Positions 37,311 to 48,440 of a DNA stretch of 64,000 nt are shown here, one piece after another. Under the pieces are notes generated by a model that worked only from the letters and a program-made list of their open reading frames with translations, had not been told where the DNA came from and did not search any database. Source of the DNA: Vibrio pomeroyi (GTDB lineage Bacteria > Pseudomonadota > Gammaproteobacteria > Enterobacterales > Vibrionaceae); the NCBI RefSeq assembly GCF_024347595.1, contig NZ_AP025506.1:434001-498000 (forward strand), read 5' to 3'. Position 1 is the first letter of the stretch. Every line of letters starts with the position of its first letter. A program made the translations under genes and the position numbers.

Positions 37311-40037
37311 ATGATTACTAAGCTGCTGACAAAGGTAATTGGCAGTCGCAATGACAGAACACTGCGCCGCCTTAGAAAAATTGTAAAAGAAATTAATAAC
37401 TACGAACCAACGTTTGAAGCACTTTCAGACGAAGAGCTAAAAGCAAAAACGGTTGAGTTTCGTGAGCGCTTAGATAAAGGTGAATCGCTAGACCAACTTC
37501 TACCGGAAGCATTTGCTACGGTACGTGAAGCGTCTAAGCGTGTTTACGGCATGCGTCACTTTGACGTGCAAATGATTGGTGGCATGGTTCTAAATGCTGG
37601 CCAAATTGCAGAAATGCGTACTGGTGAAGGTAAGACTCTTACAGCAACCTTACCAGCTTATCTTAACGCCCTACCTAGCAAAGGTGTTCACGTAGTAACG
37701 GTGAACGACTACCTAGCGAAGCGTGATGCGGAAACAAACCGCCCATTATTTGAATTTCTTGGTATGACGGTTGGCGTGAACGTGCCAAACATGGCTCCGC
37801 CAGAGAAAAAAGAAGCGTACCAAGCTGACATCCTATACGGAACAAACAACGAGTTTGGTTTCGATTACCTACGTGACAACATGGCTTTCCGTGCTGAAGA
37901 TCGTGTTCAACGCGAACGCTTCTTCGCTGTTGTCGATGAAGTTGACTCAATCTTAATTGATGAAGCTCGTACTCCACTTATTATCTCTGGCCCTGCTGAA
38001 GATAGCTCAGATCTTTACACGCGTATTAACACGTTAATTCCTAACCTTGAGCGTCAAGATAAAGAAGATTCTGAAGAGTACCGTGGTGAAGGTCACTACA
38101 CCATGGACGAGAAATCGAAGCAGGTTCACCTGACTGAAAACGGTCAAGAATTTGTAGAAGAGCTAATGGTGAAAAACGGTCTGATGGAAGAGGGCGATAC
38201 GCTTTACTCTCCAACAAACATTAGCCTATTGCACCATGTTAATGCAGCGCTTCGTGCACACGTATTGTTTGAGAAGAACGTTGACTACATCGTTACTGAA
38301 GACGGCGAAGTGGTTATCGTTGATGAACATACTGGTCGTACAATGCCAGGTCGTCGTTGGTCTGAAGGTTTACACCAAGCTGTTGAAGCTAAAGAAGGTG
38401 TGAAGATTCAGAATGAAAACCAAACGCTAGCATCGATTACTTTCCAAAACTTCTTCCGTCTATACGAAAAACTGTCAGGTATGACAGGTACAGCCGATAC
38501 AGAAGCTTTCGAATTCCAGTCTATCTACGGCCTAGAAACTGTGGTTATCCCAACCAACAAGCCTATGGTTCGTAACGATATGCCAGATGTGGTTTATCGT
38601 ACTGAAGAAGACAAGTTCAATGCGATCATTGAAGACATTAAAGATCGTGTAGCTGCTGGTCAGCCATCACTGGTTGGTACAGTTTCTATCGAGAAATCTG
38701 AGCTACTGTCTAACGCACTGAAAAAAGCAAAAATTAAGCACAACGTTCTAAACGCTAAGTTCCACGAAATGGAAGCTGAGATCGTTGCACAAGCGGGTAC
38801 GCCAAGCGCGGTAACTATTGCAACTAACATGGCCGGTCGTGGTACCGATATCGTGTTAGGTGGCAGCTGGCAGGCACAAGTTGAGAAGCTGGATAACCCA
38901 ACTCAAGAGCAGATCGATAAGATCAAAGCTGACTGGAGAGTAATCCACGATAAAGTACTTGAGTCAGGTGGTCTGCACATCATTGGTACTGAGCGTCATG
39001 AATCTCGCCGTATTGATAACCAGCTACGTGGTCGTTCTGGTCGTCAAGGTGATGCAGGTTCTTCTCGTTTCTACCTATCAATGGAAGACTCTCTGTTACG
39101 TATCTTTACATCGGATCGTATGGCTGGTCTTATCCAAAGTGGTATGGACGAAGGCGAAGCGATCGAATCTAAGATGCTTTCTCGCTCAATTGAAAAAGCA
39201 CAACGTAAAGTTGAAGGTCGTAACTTCGATATTCGTAAGCAGCTTCTTGAGTACGATGATGTAGCCAATGACCAACGCAAAGTGGTTTATGAGCTTCGTG
39301 ATGAACTGATGAGTTCTGACGACATCAGCGAAATGATCGAACACAACCGTGAAGACGTGTTTACTTCGGTTATCGATGAGTACATTGCTCCTCAATCGCT
39401 TGAAGATATGTGGGATATCGCTGGTCTGCAAGATCGCCTGAAGAACGACTTCGATCTAGAGTTCGATATTCAAGGTTGGTTGGACGAAGACGACAAGCTG
39501 TACGAAGAAGCACTGCGTGAACGTATCCTCGGTATGGCGATTGATTCGTACAAACAGAAAGAAGAAGTGGTTGGTGCTCAAGTACTACGTAACTTCGAGA
39601 AATCTGTAATGCTGCAAACGCTAGATGGCCTTTGGAAAGAGCACTTGGCTGCGATGGATCACCTTCGTCAAGGTATCCATCTACGTGGTTACGCTCAGAA
39701 GAACCCGAAACAAGAGTACAAGCGCGAGTCGTTTGAACTGTTTGAAGGTCTACTAGAAGTACTTAAATCAGATGTTATTACCATCCTTTCTAAAGTTCGC
39801 GTTCAGCAACAAGAAGAAGTAGAAAAGATGGAAGCTCAACGTCAAGCTCAAGCTGAAGAAGCGGCGCGTCGTGCACAAGCACAACACGCAACAGCTGAAA
39901 ATCAGTTGGGTGATGATGAAGCTGAGCCAGCATCTCCACAAACGGTAGTACGTGATGAGCGTAAAGTGGGTCGTAACGAACCATGCCCATGTGGAAGTGG
40001 TAAAAAATACAAACAGTGTCACGGTAAAATTGACTAA
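37311..40037 (+). CDS. secA: Protein translocase ATPase SecA
   Basis: SecA drives preproteins through SecYEG. The 908-residue product shows Walker [10 protein letters not shown], the DEAD-like [20 protein letters not shown] (quoted to 20 residues), preprotein cross-linking domain, the second nucleotide-binding fold with [13 protein letters not shown] and [10 protein letters not shown], helical scaffold, and a C-terminal zinc-binding tail [14 protein letters not shown] that binds SecB. Length is typical. No secM precedes it, so the arrest-peptide control known from E. coli is absent at this position. A terminator lies 115 bases beyond the stop. Confidence 0.98.
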   Translation: MITKLLTKVIGSRNDRTLRRLRKIVKEINNYEPTFEALSDEELKAKTVEFRERLDKGESLDQLLPEAFATVREASKRVYGMRHFDVQMIGGMVLNAGQIAEMRTGEGKTLTATLPAYLNALPSKGVHVVTVNDYLAKRDAETNRPLFEFLGMTVGVNVPNMAPPEKKEAYQADILYGTNNEFGFDYLRDNMAFRAEDRVQRERFFAVVDEVDSILIDEARTPLIISGPAEDSSDLYTRINTLIPNLERQDKEDSEEYRGEGHYTMDEKSKQVHLTENGQEFVEELMVKNGLMEEGDTLYSPTNISLLHHVNAALRAHVLFEKNVDYIVTEDGEVVIVDEHTGRTMPGRRWSEGLHQAVEAKEGVKIQNENQTLASITFQNFFRLYEKLSGMTGTADTEAFEFQSIYGLETVVIPTNKPMVRNDMPDVVYRTEEDKFNAIIEDIKDRVAAGQPSLVGTVSIEKSELLSNALKKAKIKHNVLNAKFHEMEAEIVAQAGTPSAVTIATNMAGRGTDIVLGGSWQAQVEKLDNPTQEQIDKIKADWRVIHDKVLESGGLHIIGTERHESRRIDNQLRGRSGRQGDAGSSRFYLSMEDSLLRIFTSDRMAGLIQSGMDEGEAIESKMLSRSIEKAQRKVEGRNFDIRKQLLEYDDVANDQRKVVYELRDELMSSDDISEMIEHNREDVFTSVIDEYIAPQSLEDMWDIAGLQDRLKNDFDLEFDIQGWLDEDDKLYEEALRERILGMAIDSYKQKEEVVGAQVLRNFEKSVMLQTLDGLWKEHLAAMDHLRQGIHLRGYAQKNPKQEYKRESFELFEGLLEVLKSDVITILSKVRVQQQEEVEKMEAQRQAQAEEAARRAQAQHATAENQLGDDEAEPASPQTVVRDERKVGRNEPCPCGSGKKYKQCHGKID

Positions 40038-40043
40038 TGCTTT

Positions 40044-40127
40044 GCTGTAATGGCTGATAACTTCGTCGGCGATGCTCATTTACACTTGTAAACTCCGCGT
40101 CGCCTCCTCGTTCTCAACCAATACAGC
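40044..40127. repeat. 84-bp palindromic interspersed-repeat candidate
   Basis: An imperfect palindrome starting seven bases after the secA stop. Outer arms are GCTGTAATGGCTGATAAC and GTTCTCAACCAATACAGC, with three mismatches in 18. An inner GGCGA/TCGCC stem and a central TTTACA/TGTAAA stem are also present. No coding capacity. The form is that of small interspersed repeats found in Vibrio genomes; only one copy is in the window. Confidence 0.65.
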
Positions 40128-40149
40128 TTTGCCTTAATATAGTTTTGAT

Positions 40150-40177
40150 AAAAAGAGTCGCTTAGGCGGCTCTTTTT
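40150..40177 (+). terminator. Terminator of secA
   Basis: Ten-base stem AAAGAGTCGC/GCGGCTCTTT (one wobble) with a TTAG tetraloop and trailing T-run. The palindrome at 40044-40127 separates it from the secA stop. Confidence 0.9.
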
Positions 40178-40217
40178 GTATGTAAATTTCATGGCTTACT
40201 TTGTTATACAAGGAAGT

Positions 40218-40323
40218 CGTCATTTCCTATAGCGAGGAACGAGCGTAATAGGAAATCTCGTTTAGTTAGGCTCACGTTGTTTTAGATCCCCAACTTAGTC
40301 GTTCCTCCTTCTTGAGGATGACG
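40218..40323. repeat. 106-bp MITE-like inverted repeat element
   Basis: Ends are related by inversion: left CGTCAT...GAGGAACGA (40218-40242), and the complement of the right end (40299-40323) reads CGTCAT...GAGGAACGA, with the ten middle bases diverged. A second inner pair, ATTTCCTAT and ATAGGAAAT, folds the left half on itself. Noncoding. It lies 48 bases before mutT and differs in sequence from the palindrome at 40044. Confidence 0.65.
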
Positions 40324-40371
40324 TATTCAGGGACTATGTGAGTTAAGCGTTTTATTAAGGAACACCAACAC

Positions 40372-40770
40372 ATGAAAAGAATCCATATCGTAGCGGGTAT
40401 TATCTTTAACCAAGATAAGTCACAAGTATTTATCACTAAACGCCCAGACGACAAACATAAGGGCGGTTTTTGGGAGTTCCCTGGCGGCAAGGTTGAAGCG
40501 GGCGAAACCATTGAACAAGCGATGACTCGTGAGTTGGATGAAGAGATTGGCATTAAAGTGACTGAGCAGTCTCTGTTTGAGCACCTTGAGTTTGATTACA
40601 CGGACAAGTCGCTTAAGTTCGACTTCATCCTTGTGACCGACTTTGAACAGCAACCTTATGGCAAAGAAGGTCAGCAAGGTGAATGGGTAAGTCTTGAATT
40701 ATTGAATCAATACGCCTTCCCAGAAGCAAATGTGCCAATTTTAGAGCGAGTGGTAAAAGAGTTTTCGTAA
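40372..40770 (+). CDS. mutT: 8-oxo-dGTP diphosphatase MutT (Nudix hydrolase)
   Basis: MutT hydrolyses 8-oxo-dGTP to the monophosphate and so prevents A:T to C:G transversions. The 132-residue product has the full Nudix box at about residues 39-61: G followed by EAGE, then RELDEEIGI. The preceding GGFWEFPGGKVE is the usual MutT form. Length is close to E. coli MutT (129), and the position downstream of secA is also shared. The spacer from secA contains two repeat elements and a terminator, so mutT needs its own promoter. Confidence 0.93.
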   Translation: MKRIHIVAGIIFNQDKSQVFITKRPDDKHKGGFWEFPGGKVEAGETIEQAMTRELDEEIGIKVTEQSLFEHLEFDYTDKSLKFDFILVTDFEQQPYGKEGQQGEWVSLELLNQYAFPEANVPILERVVKEFS

Positions 40771-40841
40771 TTGCTAGCCTGAGTTTGAGATTGTTGTTAG
40801 TTTAAAGAGATTAATCGAATGAACGTTGCTGCAAGAGATAA

Positions 40842-41687
<846 letters not shown>

Positions 41688-41699
41688 ATAGATATTTAT

Positions 41700-41726
41700 G
41701 CGCTGGCAATTGCCGGCGCTTTCTTT
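41700..41726 (+). terminator. Terminator of dapB
   Basis: Eight-base stem GCGCTGGC/GCCGGCGC (one wobble) with an AATT loop and a T-rich tail, 12 bases after the dapB stop. Confidence 0.85.
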
Positions 41727-42055
41727 ATTTGGTACATTTTCCTTCGTAATATCCCTTTTACAAACCTCCCTCTAGTTTCTTCTTATCGTCGATTTTCTCT
41801 TATTTAACTATGTTTTTTACTGCTTATGGTGTGGTTTTTGTTTTAGGTCTTTAAATTATGATCTTTTCTCTTTGTATTTATCGATTGCGTTTTGTTGCTG
41901 ATATTTTTATCACTCTATGGTCGGTCAAAATGAGGGGTGAAAATTAGAAAATCGTAATATTCGGCCGAAATGAGCATGAAAGTTAAACTTTTGAAGCTTT
42001 GATGGCGTAAATTGAATTAGTCCTTACAAATGTTTAATTTCTTTTGCGTTAAATG

Positions 42056-42084
42056 TTGACACGTATCACGCACATCACTAAAAT
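42056..42084 (+). promoter_or_regulatory. Promoter of carAB
   Basis: TTGACA (42056-42061), 17-bp spacer, TAAAAT (42079-42084), about 105 bases before the carA start codon. It is the best promoter match in the window. Confidence 0.75.
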
Positions 42085-42144
42085 ACCGCCAATTTGTCTA
42101 ATTTCCATAAACACGCAGTTTCTGGTGTTGCAGGAAGGTAGATT

Positions 42145-42169
42145 TGCAAATTAAATCAATTTTAATGCA
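42145..42169. promoter_or_regulatory. AT-rich palindrome, possible ArgR site
   Basis: Imperfect palindrome with TGCA at each end and AATTAAA/TTTTAA inside, within the carA leader. The spacing and A/T content recall ARG boxes, and carAB is arginine-repressed in E. coli. The match to the consensus is loose. Confidence 0.35.
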
Positions 42170-42190
42170 TTTTTATTTCTGGAGGTTGTC

Positions 42191-43330
42191 TTGAAGAAGT
42201 CAGCACTACTCGTCCTAGAAGATGGGACAGTATTTCACGGTGAAGCCATTGGCGCTGTAGGTTCTGCAGTTGGTGAAGTCGTTTTTAATACCTCGATGAC
42301 GGGGTACCAAGAAATCCTCACTGATCCTTCCTATTCTCAACAAATCGTTACCCTTACTTACCCTCACATTGGCAATACCGGAACCAATTCCGAAGACGAA
42401 GAATCTTCTTCAATCCACGCTCAAGGCCTTGTGATTCGCGATCTCCCTCTAATCGCTTCTAACTTCCGTAATGAACAATCCCTTTCTGATTACCTTAAGT
42501 CGCAAAACGTTGTTGGTATCGCTGATATCGATACTCGTAAGCTGACGCGTATTCTTCGTGAAAAAGGCGCTCAGAACGGTTGTATCGTAGCGGGTAACAA
42601 TTTAGACGAAGCTTTGGCTCTAGCTAAAGCAAAAGAATTCCCTGGCCTGAAAGGTATGGACCTTGCGAAAGAAGTTACAACAAAAGAAGCGTATCAATGG
42701 AAACAAGGTTCGTGGACGCTTACGGGTGGACTTCCTGAAGCGAAAGCAGACTCTGAATTGCCATACCACGTTGTTGCTTATGACTTCGGTGCAAAACGAA
42801 ACATCCTACGAATGCTTGTTGACCGCGGCTGCCGCCTAACGGTTGTTCCTGCTGAAACTTCTGCTGAAGAAGTACTAGCTCTGAACCCAGACGGTGTTTT
42901 CCTTTCAAATGGCCCTGGTGACCCAGAACCATGTACTTACGCAATTGAAGCGACAAAAGTGTTCCTAGAAAAAGGCTTACCAATCTTCGGTATCTGTCTA
43001 GGTCACCAGATTCTTGCTCTTGCGTCAGGCGCTAAGACAGTGAAGATGAAGTTTGGTCACCACGGTGCAAACCACCCGGTTAAAGATTTAGATCGTGATG
43101 TTGTGATGATTACTTCGCAAAACCACGGCTTTGCTGCTGACGAAGAAACCCTTCCAGAGACACTACGTGCAACGCACAAATCACTATTTGATGGTTCTCT
43201 ACAAGGTATTCACCGTACAGACAAACCAGCATTCAGCTTCCAAGGTCACCCTGAAGCAAGCCCAGGTCCAGAAGACGCAGCGCCGTTATTCGACCACTTT
43301 ATTGAACTAATCAAACAGCACACAGCGTAA
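42191..43330 (+). CDS. carA: Carbamoyl-phosphate synthase small subunit (glutaminase)
   Basis: CarA hydrolyses glutamine and channels ammonia to CarB to make carbamoyl phosphate for arginine and pyrimidines. The 379-residue product begins at TTG (GGAGG at five bases), giving [21 protein letters not shown]. coli carA also uses a TTG start. The class I glutamine amidotransferase domain has nucleophile Cys269 in FGICLGHQ, and the His and Glu lie in [11 protein letters not shown]. carB follows after 16 bases. Confidence 0.97.
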   Translation: MKKSALLVLEDGTVFHGEAIGAVGSAVGEVVFNTSMTGYQEILTDPSYSQQIVTLTYPHIGNTGTNSEDEESSSIHAQGLVIRDLPLIASNFRNEQSLSDYLKSQNVVGIADIDTRKLTRILREKGAQNGCIVAGNNLDEALALAKAKEFPGLKGMDLAKEVTTKEAYQWKQGSWTLTGGLPEAKADSELPYHVVAYDFGAKRNILRMLVDRGCRLTVVPAETSAEEVLALNPDGVFLSNGPGDPEPCTYAIEATKVFLEKGLPIFGICLGHQILALASGAKTVKMKFGHHGANHPVKDLDRDVVMITSQNHGFAADEETLPETLRATHKSLFDGSLQGIHRTDKPAFSFQGHPEASPGPEDAAPLFDHFIELIKQHTA

Positions 43331-43346
43331 TTCGGAGTAGTAGACA

Positions 43347-46300
43347 ATGCCAAAACGTACTGACATTAAAAGTATTCTTATTCTAGGTGCTGGCCCGATC
43401 GTTATCGGCCAAGCATGTGAGTTCGATTACTCTGGTGCTCAAGCTTGTAAAGCGCTTCGCGAAGAAGGTTACCGAGTTATTCTTGTAAACTCGAACCCAG
43501 CGACAATCATGACTGACCCAGATATGGCCGATGCAACTTACATCGAGCCTATCCAATGGGAAGTTGTGCGTAACATCATCGCTAAAGAGAAGCCTGATGC
43601 AGTTCTACCGACTATGGGTGGTCAAACTGCATTGAACTGTGCTCTAGACCTAGAAAAGCACGGCGTTCTTGAAGAGTTCGGTGTTGAAATGATTGGTGCA
43701 ACGGCTGACGCTATCGATAAAGCAGAAGACCGTTCACGCTTCGATAAAGCAATGAAAGCAATTGGCCTTGAGTGTCCAACTGCTGATACAGCGAAAACGA
43801 TGGAAGAAGCTTACAAAGTTTTAGACATGGTTGGCTTCCCTTGTATCATTCGTCCATCGTTCACGATGGGTGGTACTGGCGGCGGTATCGCTTACAACAA
43901 AGAAGAATTTGAAGAAATCTGTCGTCGTGGTTTGGACTTATCTCCAACTAACGAACTTCTTATCGATGAATCACTTATCGGTTGGAAAGAGTACGAGATG
44001 GAAGTGGTTCGTGACAAAAACGACAACTGCATCATCGTATGTGCGATTGAAAACTTCGACCCAATGGGTATTCACACAGGTGACTCAATCACTGTGGCTC
44101 CAGCACAAACGCTGACAGACAAAGAATACCAACTAATGCGTAACGCATCTCTAGCAGTACTGCGTGAGATTGGTGTTGAAACAGGTGGTTCAAACGTACA
44201 GTTTGGTATCAACCCGAAAGATGGCCGCATGGTTATCATCGAGATGAACCCACGTGTATCTCGCTCTTCAGCACTAGCATCTAAAGCAACAGGTTTCCCA
44301 ATCGCTAAAATTGCAGCGAAACTGGCTGTTGGCTTCACGCTAGACGAGCTAATGAATGACATCACTGGCGGCGCAACGCCAGCATCATTCGAACCAACAA
44401 TCGACTACGTAGTAACTAAGATTCCTCGTTTTAACTTCGAGAAATTTGCAGGTGCTAACGACCGTCTAACGACTCAAATGAAGTCCGTTGGTGAAGTTAT
44501 GGCTATCGGCCGTAACCAACAAGAATCTCTACAAAAAGCACTTCGCGGCCTAGAAGTTGGCGCGACTGGTTTTGACGAAATGGTAGACCTAGACGCACCT
44601 GATGCTCTAACGACTATCCGTCATGAACTGAAAGAAGCTGGCGCAGAGCGTATTTGGTACATTGCTGACGCATTCCGTGCTGGTATGTCGGTAGATGGTG
44701 TATTCAACCTAACGCAAATCGACCGTTGGTTCCTAGTTCAAATCGAAGACATCGTTAAGCTAGAGCAAGAACTGAAAGCGAAAGGCTTTGCTGGTCTGAA
44801 CAAAGACGAGCTAAACAAGCTCAAGCGTAAAGGTTTTGCAGATGCTCGCCTATCTAAGATTCTAGGTGTAGCGGAAAGCGAAATCCGTCGTCTACGTGAC
44901 CAATACGATATCCACCCAGTATACAAGCGTGTAGATACGTGTGCGGCTGAGTTCTCTTCTGATACGGCTTACATGTACTCATCTTACGATGACGAGTGTG
45001 AAGCGAACCCAACAGACAAAGACAAGATCATGATTCTAGGCGGCGGTCCAAACCGTATCGGCCAAGGTATTGAATTTGACTACTGTTGTGTACACGCATC
45101 ACTAGCACTACGTGAAGATGGCTACGAAACTATCATGGTTAACTGTAACCCTGAGACTGTTTCTACAGACTACGATACATCTGACCGTCTGTACTTCGAA
45201 CCAGTAACTCTGGAAGACGTACTAGCAATCGCTCGTGTTGAGAAGCCAAAAGGCGTTATCGTTCAGTACGGTGGTCAAACGCCACTGAAACTGGCTCGTG
45301 CTCTTGAAGCTGCTGGCGTACCAATCATCGGTACTAGCCCAGACGCAATCGACCGTGCAGAAGACCGTGAGCGTTTCCAAGTTGCTGTAGACCGTCTAGG
45401 CCTACTTCAGCCAGAAAACGCAACAGTAACAACAATGGAGCAAGCGGTTGAGAAATCTCGCGAAATCGGCTTCCCACTTGTTGTACGTCCTTCTTACGTA
45501 CTTGGTGGTCGTGCGATGGAAATCGTATACGACGAGCAAGATTTACGTCGCTACTTCAACGAAGCAGTAAGCGTTTCAAACGAATCTCCAGTACTACTTG
45601 ATAGCTTCCTAGACGACGCTGTTGAAGTAGACGTAGATGCGATTTGTGACGGTGAGCGCGTTGTTATCGGCGGTATCATGGAGCACATCGAACAAGCGGG
45701 TGTTCACTCAGGTGACTCAGCATGTTCTCTTCCTGCATACACGCTAAGCCAAGAGATCCAAGACGTAATGCGCGAGCAAGTTGAAAAGCTAGCGTTCGAG
45801 TTGGGTGTTCGTGGTCTGATGAACACGCAGTTTGCTGTTAAGAACAATGAAGTGTACCTAATCGAGGTTAACCCTCGTGCAGCACGTACGGTTCCATTCG
45901 TATCTAAAGCAACTGGCGCGCCAATCGCTAAGATTGCAGCTCGTGTAATGGCTGGTCAATCGCTAGAGTCTCAAGGCTTTACGAAAGAAATCATCCCACC
46001 TTACTACTCAGTGAAAGAAGTTGTACTTCCATTCAACAAGTTCCCTGGTGTTGACCCACTGTTAGGCCCAGAAATGCGCTCTACTGGTGAAGTTATGGGG
46101 GTTGGCGCGACGTTCGCAGAAGCATACTCTAAAGCTGAATTGGGTTGTGGCAACATCTACCCAGAAGGCGGCCGTGCACTTCTTTCTGTTCGCGAAGGCG
46201 ACAAAGAGCGTGTTGTTGACCTAGCATCTAAGCTATCTAAGCTTGGTTACCAGCTAGACGCAACACACGGTACAGCGGTTATCCTTGGCGAAGCGGGTAT

Positions 46301-46577
46301 CAACCCACGTCTAGTAAACAAGGTACACGAAGGTCGTCCTCACATTCTTGACCGTATCAAGAACAACGAGTACACGTACATCGTGAACACAGCTGCTGGT
46401 CGTCAAGCGATTGAAGATTCTAAAGTACTTCGTCGTGGCGCATTGGCTGAGAAAGTTAACTACACGACTACGCTAAACGCTGCATTCGCGACTTGTATGG
46501 CGCACACTGCAGACGCGAAGACGTCAGTAACTTCAGTTCAAGAACTACACGCACAGGTGAAAGCTTCTCAAGCTTAA
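43347..46577 (+). CDS. carB: Carbamoyl-phosphate synthase large subunit
   Basis: CarB makes carbamoyl phosphate from bicarbonate, ammonia and two ATP. The 1076-residue product is an internal duplication of two ATP-grasp halves: the first begins [20 protein letters not shown], the second [19 protein letters not shown] near residue 556. A C-terminal allosteric domain (about 935-1076) binds IMP, UMP and ornithine in relatives. Length matches the family (E. coli 1073). Strong codon bias suggests high expression. A terminator follows 42 bases after the stop. Confidence 0.98.
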   Translation: MPKRTDIKSILILGAGPIVIGQACEFDYSGAQACKALREEGYRVILVNSNPATIMTDPDMADATYIEPIQWEVVRNIIAKEKPDAVLPTMGGQTALNCALDLEKHGVLEEFGVEMIGATADAIDKAEDRSRFDKAMKAIGLECPTADTAKTMEEAYKVLDMVGFPCIIRPSFTMGGTGGGIAYNKEEFEEICRRGLDLSPTNELLIDESLIGWKEYEMEVVRDKNDNCIIVCAIENFDPMGIHTGDSITVAPAQTLTDKEYQLMRNASLAVLREIGVETGGSNVQFGINPKDGRMVIIEMNPRVSRSSALASKATGFPIAKIAAKLAVGFTLDELMNDITGGATPASFEPTIDYVVTKIPRFNFEKFAGANDRLTTQMKSVGEVMAIGRNQQESLQKALRGLEVGATGFDEMVDLDAPDALTTIRHELKEAGAERIWYIADAFRAGMSVDGVFNLTQIDRWFLVQIEDIVKLEQELKAKGFAGLNKDELNKLKRKGFADARLSKILGVAESEIRRLRDQYDIHPVYKRVDTCAAEFSSDTAYMYSSYDDECEANPTDKDKIMILGGGPNRIGQGIEFDYCCVHASLALREDGYETIMVNCNPETVSTDYDTSDRLYFEPVTLEDVLAIARVEKPKGVIVQYGGQTPLKLARALEAAGVPIIGTSPDAIDRAEDRERFQVAVDRLGLLQPENATVTTMEQAVEKSREIGFPLVVRPSYVLGGRAMEIVYDEQDLRRYFNEAVSVSNESPVLLDSFLDDAVEVDVDAICDGERVVIGGIMEHIEQAGVHSGDSACSLPAYTLSQEIQDVMREQVEKLAFELGVRGLMNTQFAVKNNEVYLIEVNPRAARTVPFVSKATGAPIAKIAARVMAGQSLESQGFTKEIIPPYYSVKEVVLPFNKFPGVDPLLGPEMRSTGEVMGVGATFAEAYSKAELGCGNIYPEGGRALLSVREGDKERVVDLASKLSKLGYQLDATHGTAVILGEAGINPRLVNKVHEGRPHILDRIKNNEYTYIVNTAAGRQAIEDSKVLRRGALAEKVNYTTTLNAAFATCMAHTADAKTSVTSVQELHAQVKASQA

Positions 46578-46618
46578 TCGTCTAAAGTGTATCGCTGTTA
46601 AGCGGATATAAATGCTCA

Positions 46619-46647
46619 AAGCCCACTCTCCGGAGTGGGCTTTTTTA
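46619..46647 (+). terminator. Terminator of carAB
   Basis: Perfect ten-base stem AAGCCCACTC/GAGTGGGCTT with a TCCG loop and a T-run. Confidence 0.93.
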
Positions 46648-46772
46648 TGCCTGTTAAATAGCATGTGTTAAATGATGAAAATCAGGAATAGGTTAGAATC
46701 TTGTGTTTCGTTGTTGTTCGTTTGCTCAGGGTGGTAACTTGTCGCTACACAAGAATTTAAGGCGTTGGGTAT

Positions 46773-47552
46773 ATGGAAATCACTCTAGAAATATTGGCTA
46801 TCTTGTTTGTTGTTGCAACGGCAGCAGGCTTTATTGATGCAATGGCTGGCGGCGGTGGGTTGTTGACTCTACCTGCATTGCTCGCGGCTGGCGTGCCACC
46901 CACGCAAGCACTGGCCACTAACAAACTCCAAAGCTCATTTGGCAGCTTCTCAGCGAGTTGGTATTTCGTGCGTAATGGTATCGTTAGTATCAAGGAGATG
47001 CGCCTCGCTATCTTTTGTACCTTTATAGGTTCGGCTATTGGTGCGGAATTAGTGCAGTACATTGATGCAAGCCTTCTGACCAGCGTGATCCCACTGCTGC
47101 TTATTGCTATCTCTCTCTATTTTCTATTAGCACCACAAACCAGAGCCTCTGAAGGAAAACAAAAGATCTCTGAGGCGATGTTTGCGCTATGTGTGGGCGG
47201 CGGTGTTGGTTTCTATGATGGCTTCTTTGGCCCAGGTACAGGCTCAATCTTCACGGTTTGTTTTGTAGCGATTGGTCATTTCTCATTGGTTGATGCTACG
47301 GCTCGTACCAAAGTACTGAACTTCACCTCGAACATCGCTGCACTGATCTTCTTTATTTTGGCTGGTTTGCCAATTTGGGAGTTAGGATTGGTGATGGCGG
47401 TTGGTGGCTTTATGGGAGCTCAGCTTGGCGCTAAAGTGGTGGTGACAAAAGGGCAGAAATGGATTCGCCCCCTTGTGATCGTAATGTCGATGCTGATGGC
47501 TTCTAAACTGCTTTGGGAACAGCATCAACAATGGATTCTATCAGTGTTTTAA
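46773..47552 (+). CDS. TauE/SafE-family membrane permease (YfcA-like)
   Basis: A 259-residue polytopic inner-membrane protein with about seven or eight helices. The family signature is at the N-terminus, AAGFIDAMAGGGGLLTLPAL, followed by GVPPTQALATNKLQSSFG. The half-repeat GFYDGFFGPGTGSIF begins the second bundle. TauE/SafE (DUF81) members move small sulfur-containing or organic anions; YfcA is the closest E. coli paralogue in form. The substrate here is unknown. Its last 50 bases overlap the convergent lysR gene. No recognised metabolic gene flanks it to suggest a substrate. Confidence 0.85.
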   Translation: MEITLEILAILFVVATAAGFIDAMAGGGGLLTLPALLAAGVPPTQALATNKLQSSFGSFSASWYFVRNGIVSIKEMRLAIFCTFIGSAIGAELVQYIDASLLTSVIPLLLIAISLYFLLAPQTRASEGKQKISEAMFALCVGGGVGFYDGFFGPGTGSIFTVCFVAIGHFSLVDATARTKVLNFTSNIAALIFFILAGLPIWELGLVMAVGGFMGAQLGAKVVVTKGQKWIRPLVIVMSMLMASKLLWEQHQQWILSVF

Positions 47553-48348
47553 CCCTAGGAGACTGGTAGCTATTCGGTCTAACACAGACATGAATCGGTC
47601 GAATTAAGCCTGCTAATTCTGGAAAGCTATATAGGTATTGAGGCTCAATATTGAGTGTTTTTACGATAGAGAGCGGGATTAACGCAGGCCCCGTTCCACC
47701 CAAGGCAAGCTGCGCTGCTGCAGTGTAGGCATCCATCTCCATCAAGGGTTTGATACCGAATTTTTCCAATACTGAAAGTTGATAAGAGTTGGCAGGGTTG
47801 GTCATATCGTTGGTAATGACCAATGGAGGAAGAGCCGTGAGTGGCTGCTTACTCACAATGTAAAACGGCTCATCAAACAGGTGGAAAGTCATCAACCCGT
47901 GATGCGGTGGCAATAAGCCTGCGCACAACCCTAGAGTTGCTTTACCTGATTGGACTCGCTCTATGATTCTCGGCGTGTGGTTGGTGGTAATGGTGATGTA
48001 TTTATCTTGCTGGATAAATTGCCCCATCATCTCACCTAAGTAGCCCGCTATTAGAGATTTAGAGCTGTCTAAGGTGATGAGAGTAGTATCTTCCAACTCT
48101 TGTTGTTCATAAATAAGACCGCGAAGCTCATTGAACGTAGGGCCGATACTCTCGATCAATGCAACCGCATCCGGCGTCAGTTTTATCTGTCGGCCACTCG
48201 GCTCGATGAGCTTTTTACCTAGTTTCTTTTCTAAATTCGCAATCCGTTTGCTGACCGCTGATTGGCTGATATAAAGCAAACTGCCGGTACGGCTCATCGT
48301 CTTTGCTTTACTCAATACCAATAGAGTTTCGATTCCTTCGAGTAGCAT
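47503..48348 (-). CDS. LysR-family transcriptional regulator
   Basis: A 281-residue LysR-type regulator with the N-terminal winged helix-turn-helix at about residues 18-60 (KAKTMSRTGSLLYISQSAVS, then KRIANLEKKLG). A periplasmic-binding-protein-like effector domain follows from about residue 90, ending with VDAVPKAV. Its target and effector are unknown. It is convergent with and overlaps the TauE-like gene by 50 bp, which argues against the usual divergent LysR-target layout for that permease. The flavodoxin-like gene upstream is on the same strand, 92 bases away. Confidence 0.88.
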   Translation of the reverse strand: MLLEGIETLLVLSKAKTMSRTGSLLYISQSAVSKRIANLEKKLGKKLIEPSGRQIKLTPDAVALIESIGPTFNELRGLIYEQQELEDTTLITLDSSKSLIAGYLGEMMGQFIQQDKYITITTNHTPRIIERVQSGKATLGLCAGLLPPHHGLMTFHLFDEPFYIVSKQPLTALPPLVITNDMTNPANSYQLSVLEKFGIKPLMEMDAYTAAAQLALGGTGPALIPLSIVKTLNIEPQYLYSFPELAGLIRPIHVCVRPNSYQSPRVKTLIESIVDAVPKAV

Positions 48349-48440
48349 TTAGTAATATTCATGAAAGTTGGGAATGATTGAATCAAGTTACCTGAAACGA
48401 CATTCATTCTCTAGTCTTGAGCTCATAGATATCACACAAG

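Larger units (their letters stand above)
41727..42190 (+). other. Long noncoding regulatory region of carAB
   Basis: About 460 bases with no supportable gene. It holds two imperfect direct repeats (41921-41945 and 41961-41985, core TCGG.C.AAATGAG), spaced 40 bp start to start. A near-consensus promoter (42056-42084) follows, and then a 25-bp palindrome with TGCA ends (42145-42169) just before the ribosome-binding site. In E. coli, carAB has two promoters controlled by PepA, PurR, IHF and ArgR; which of these act here cannot be told. Confidence 0.6.
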
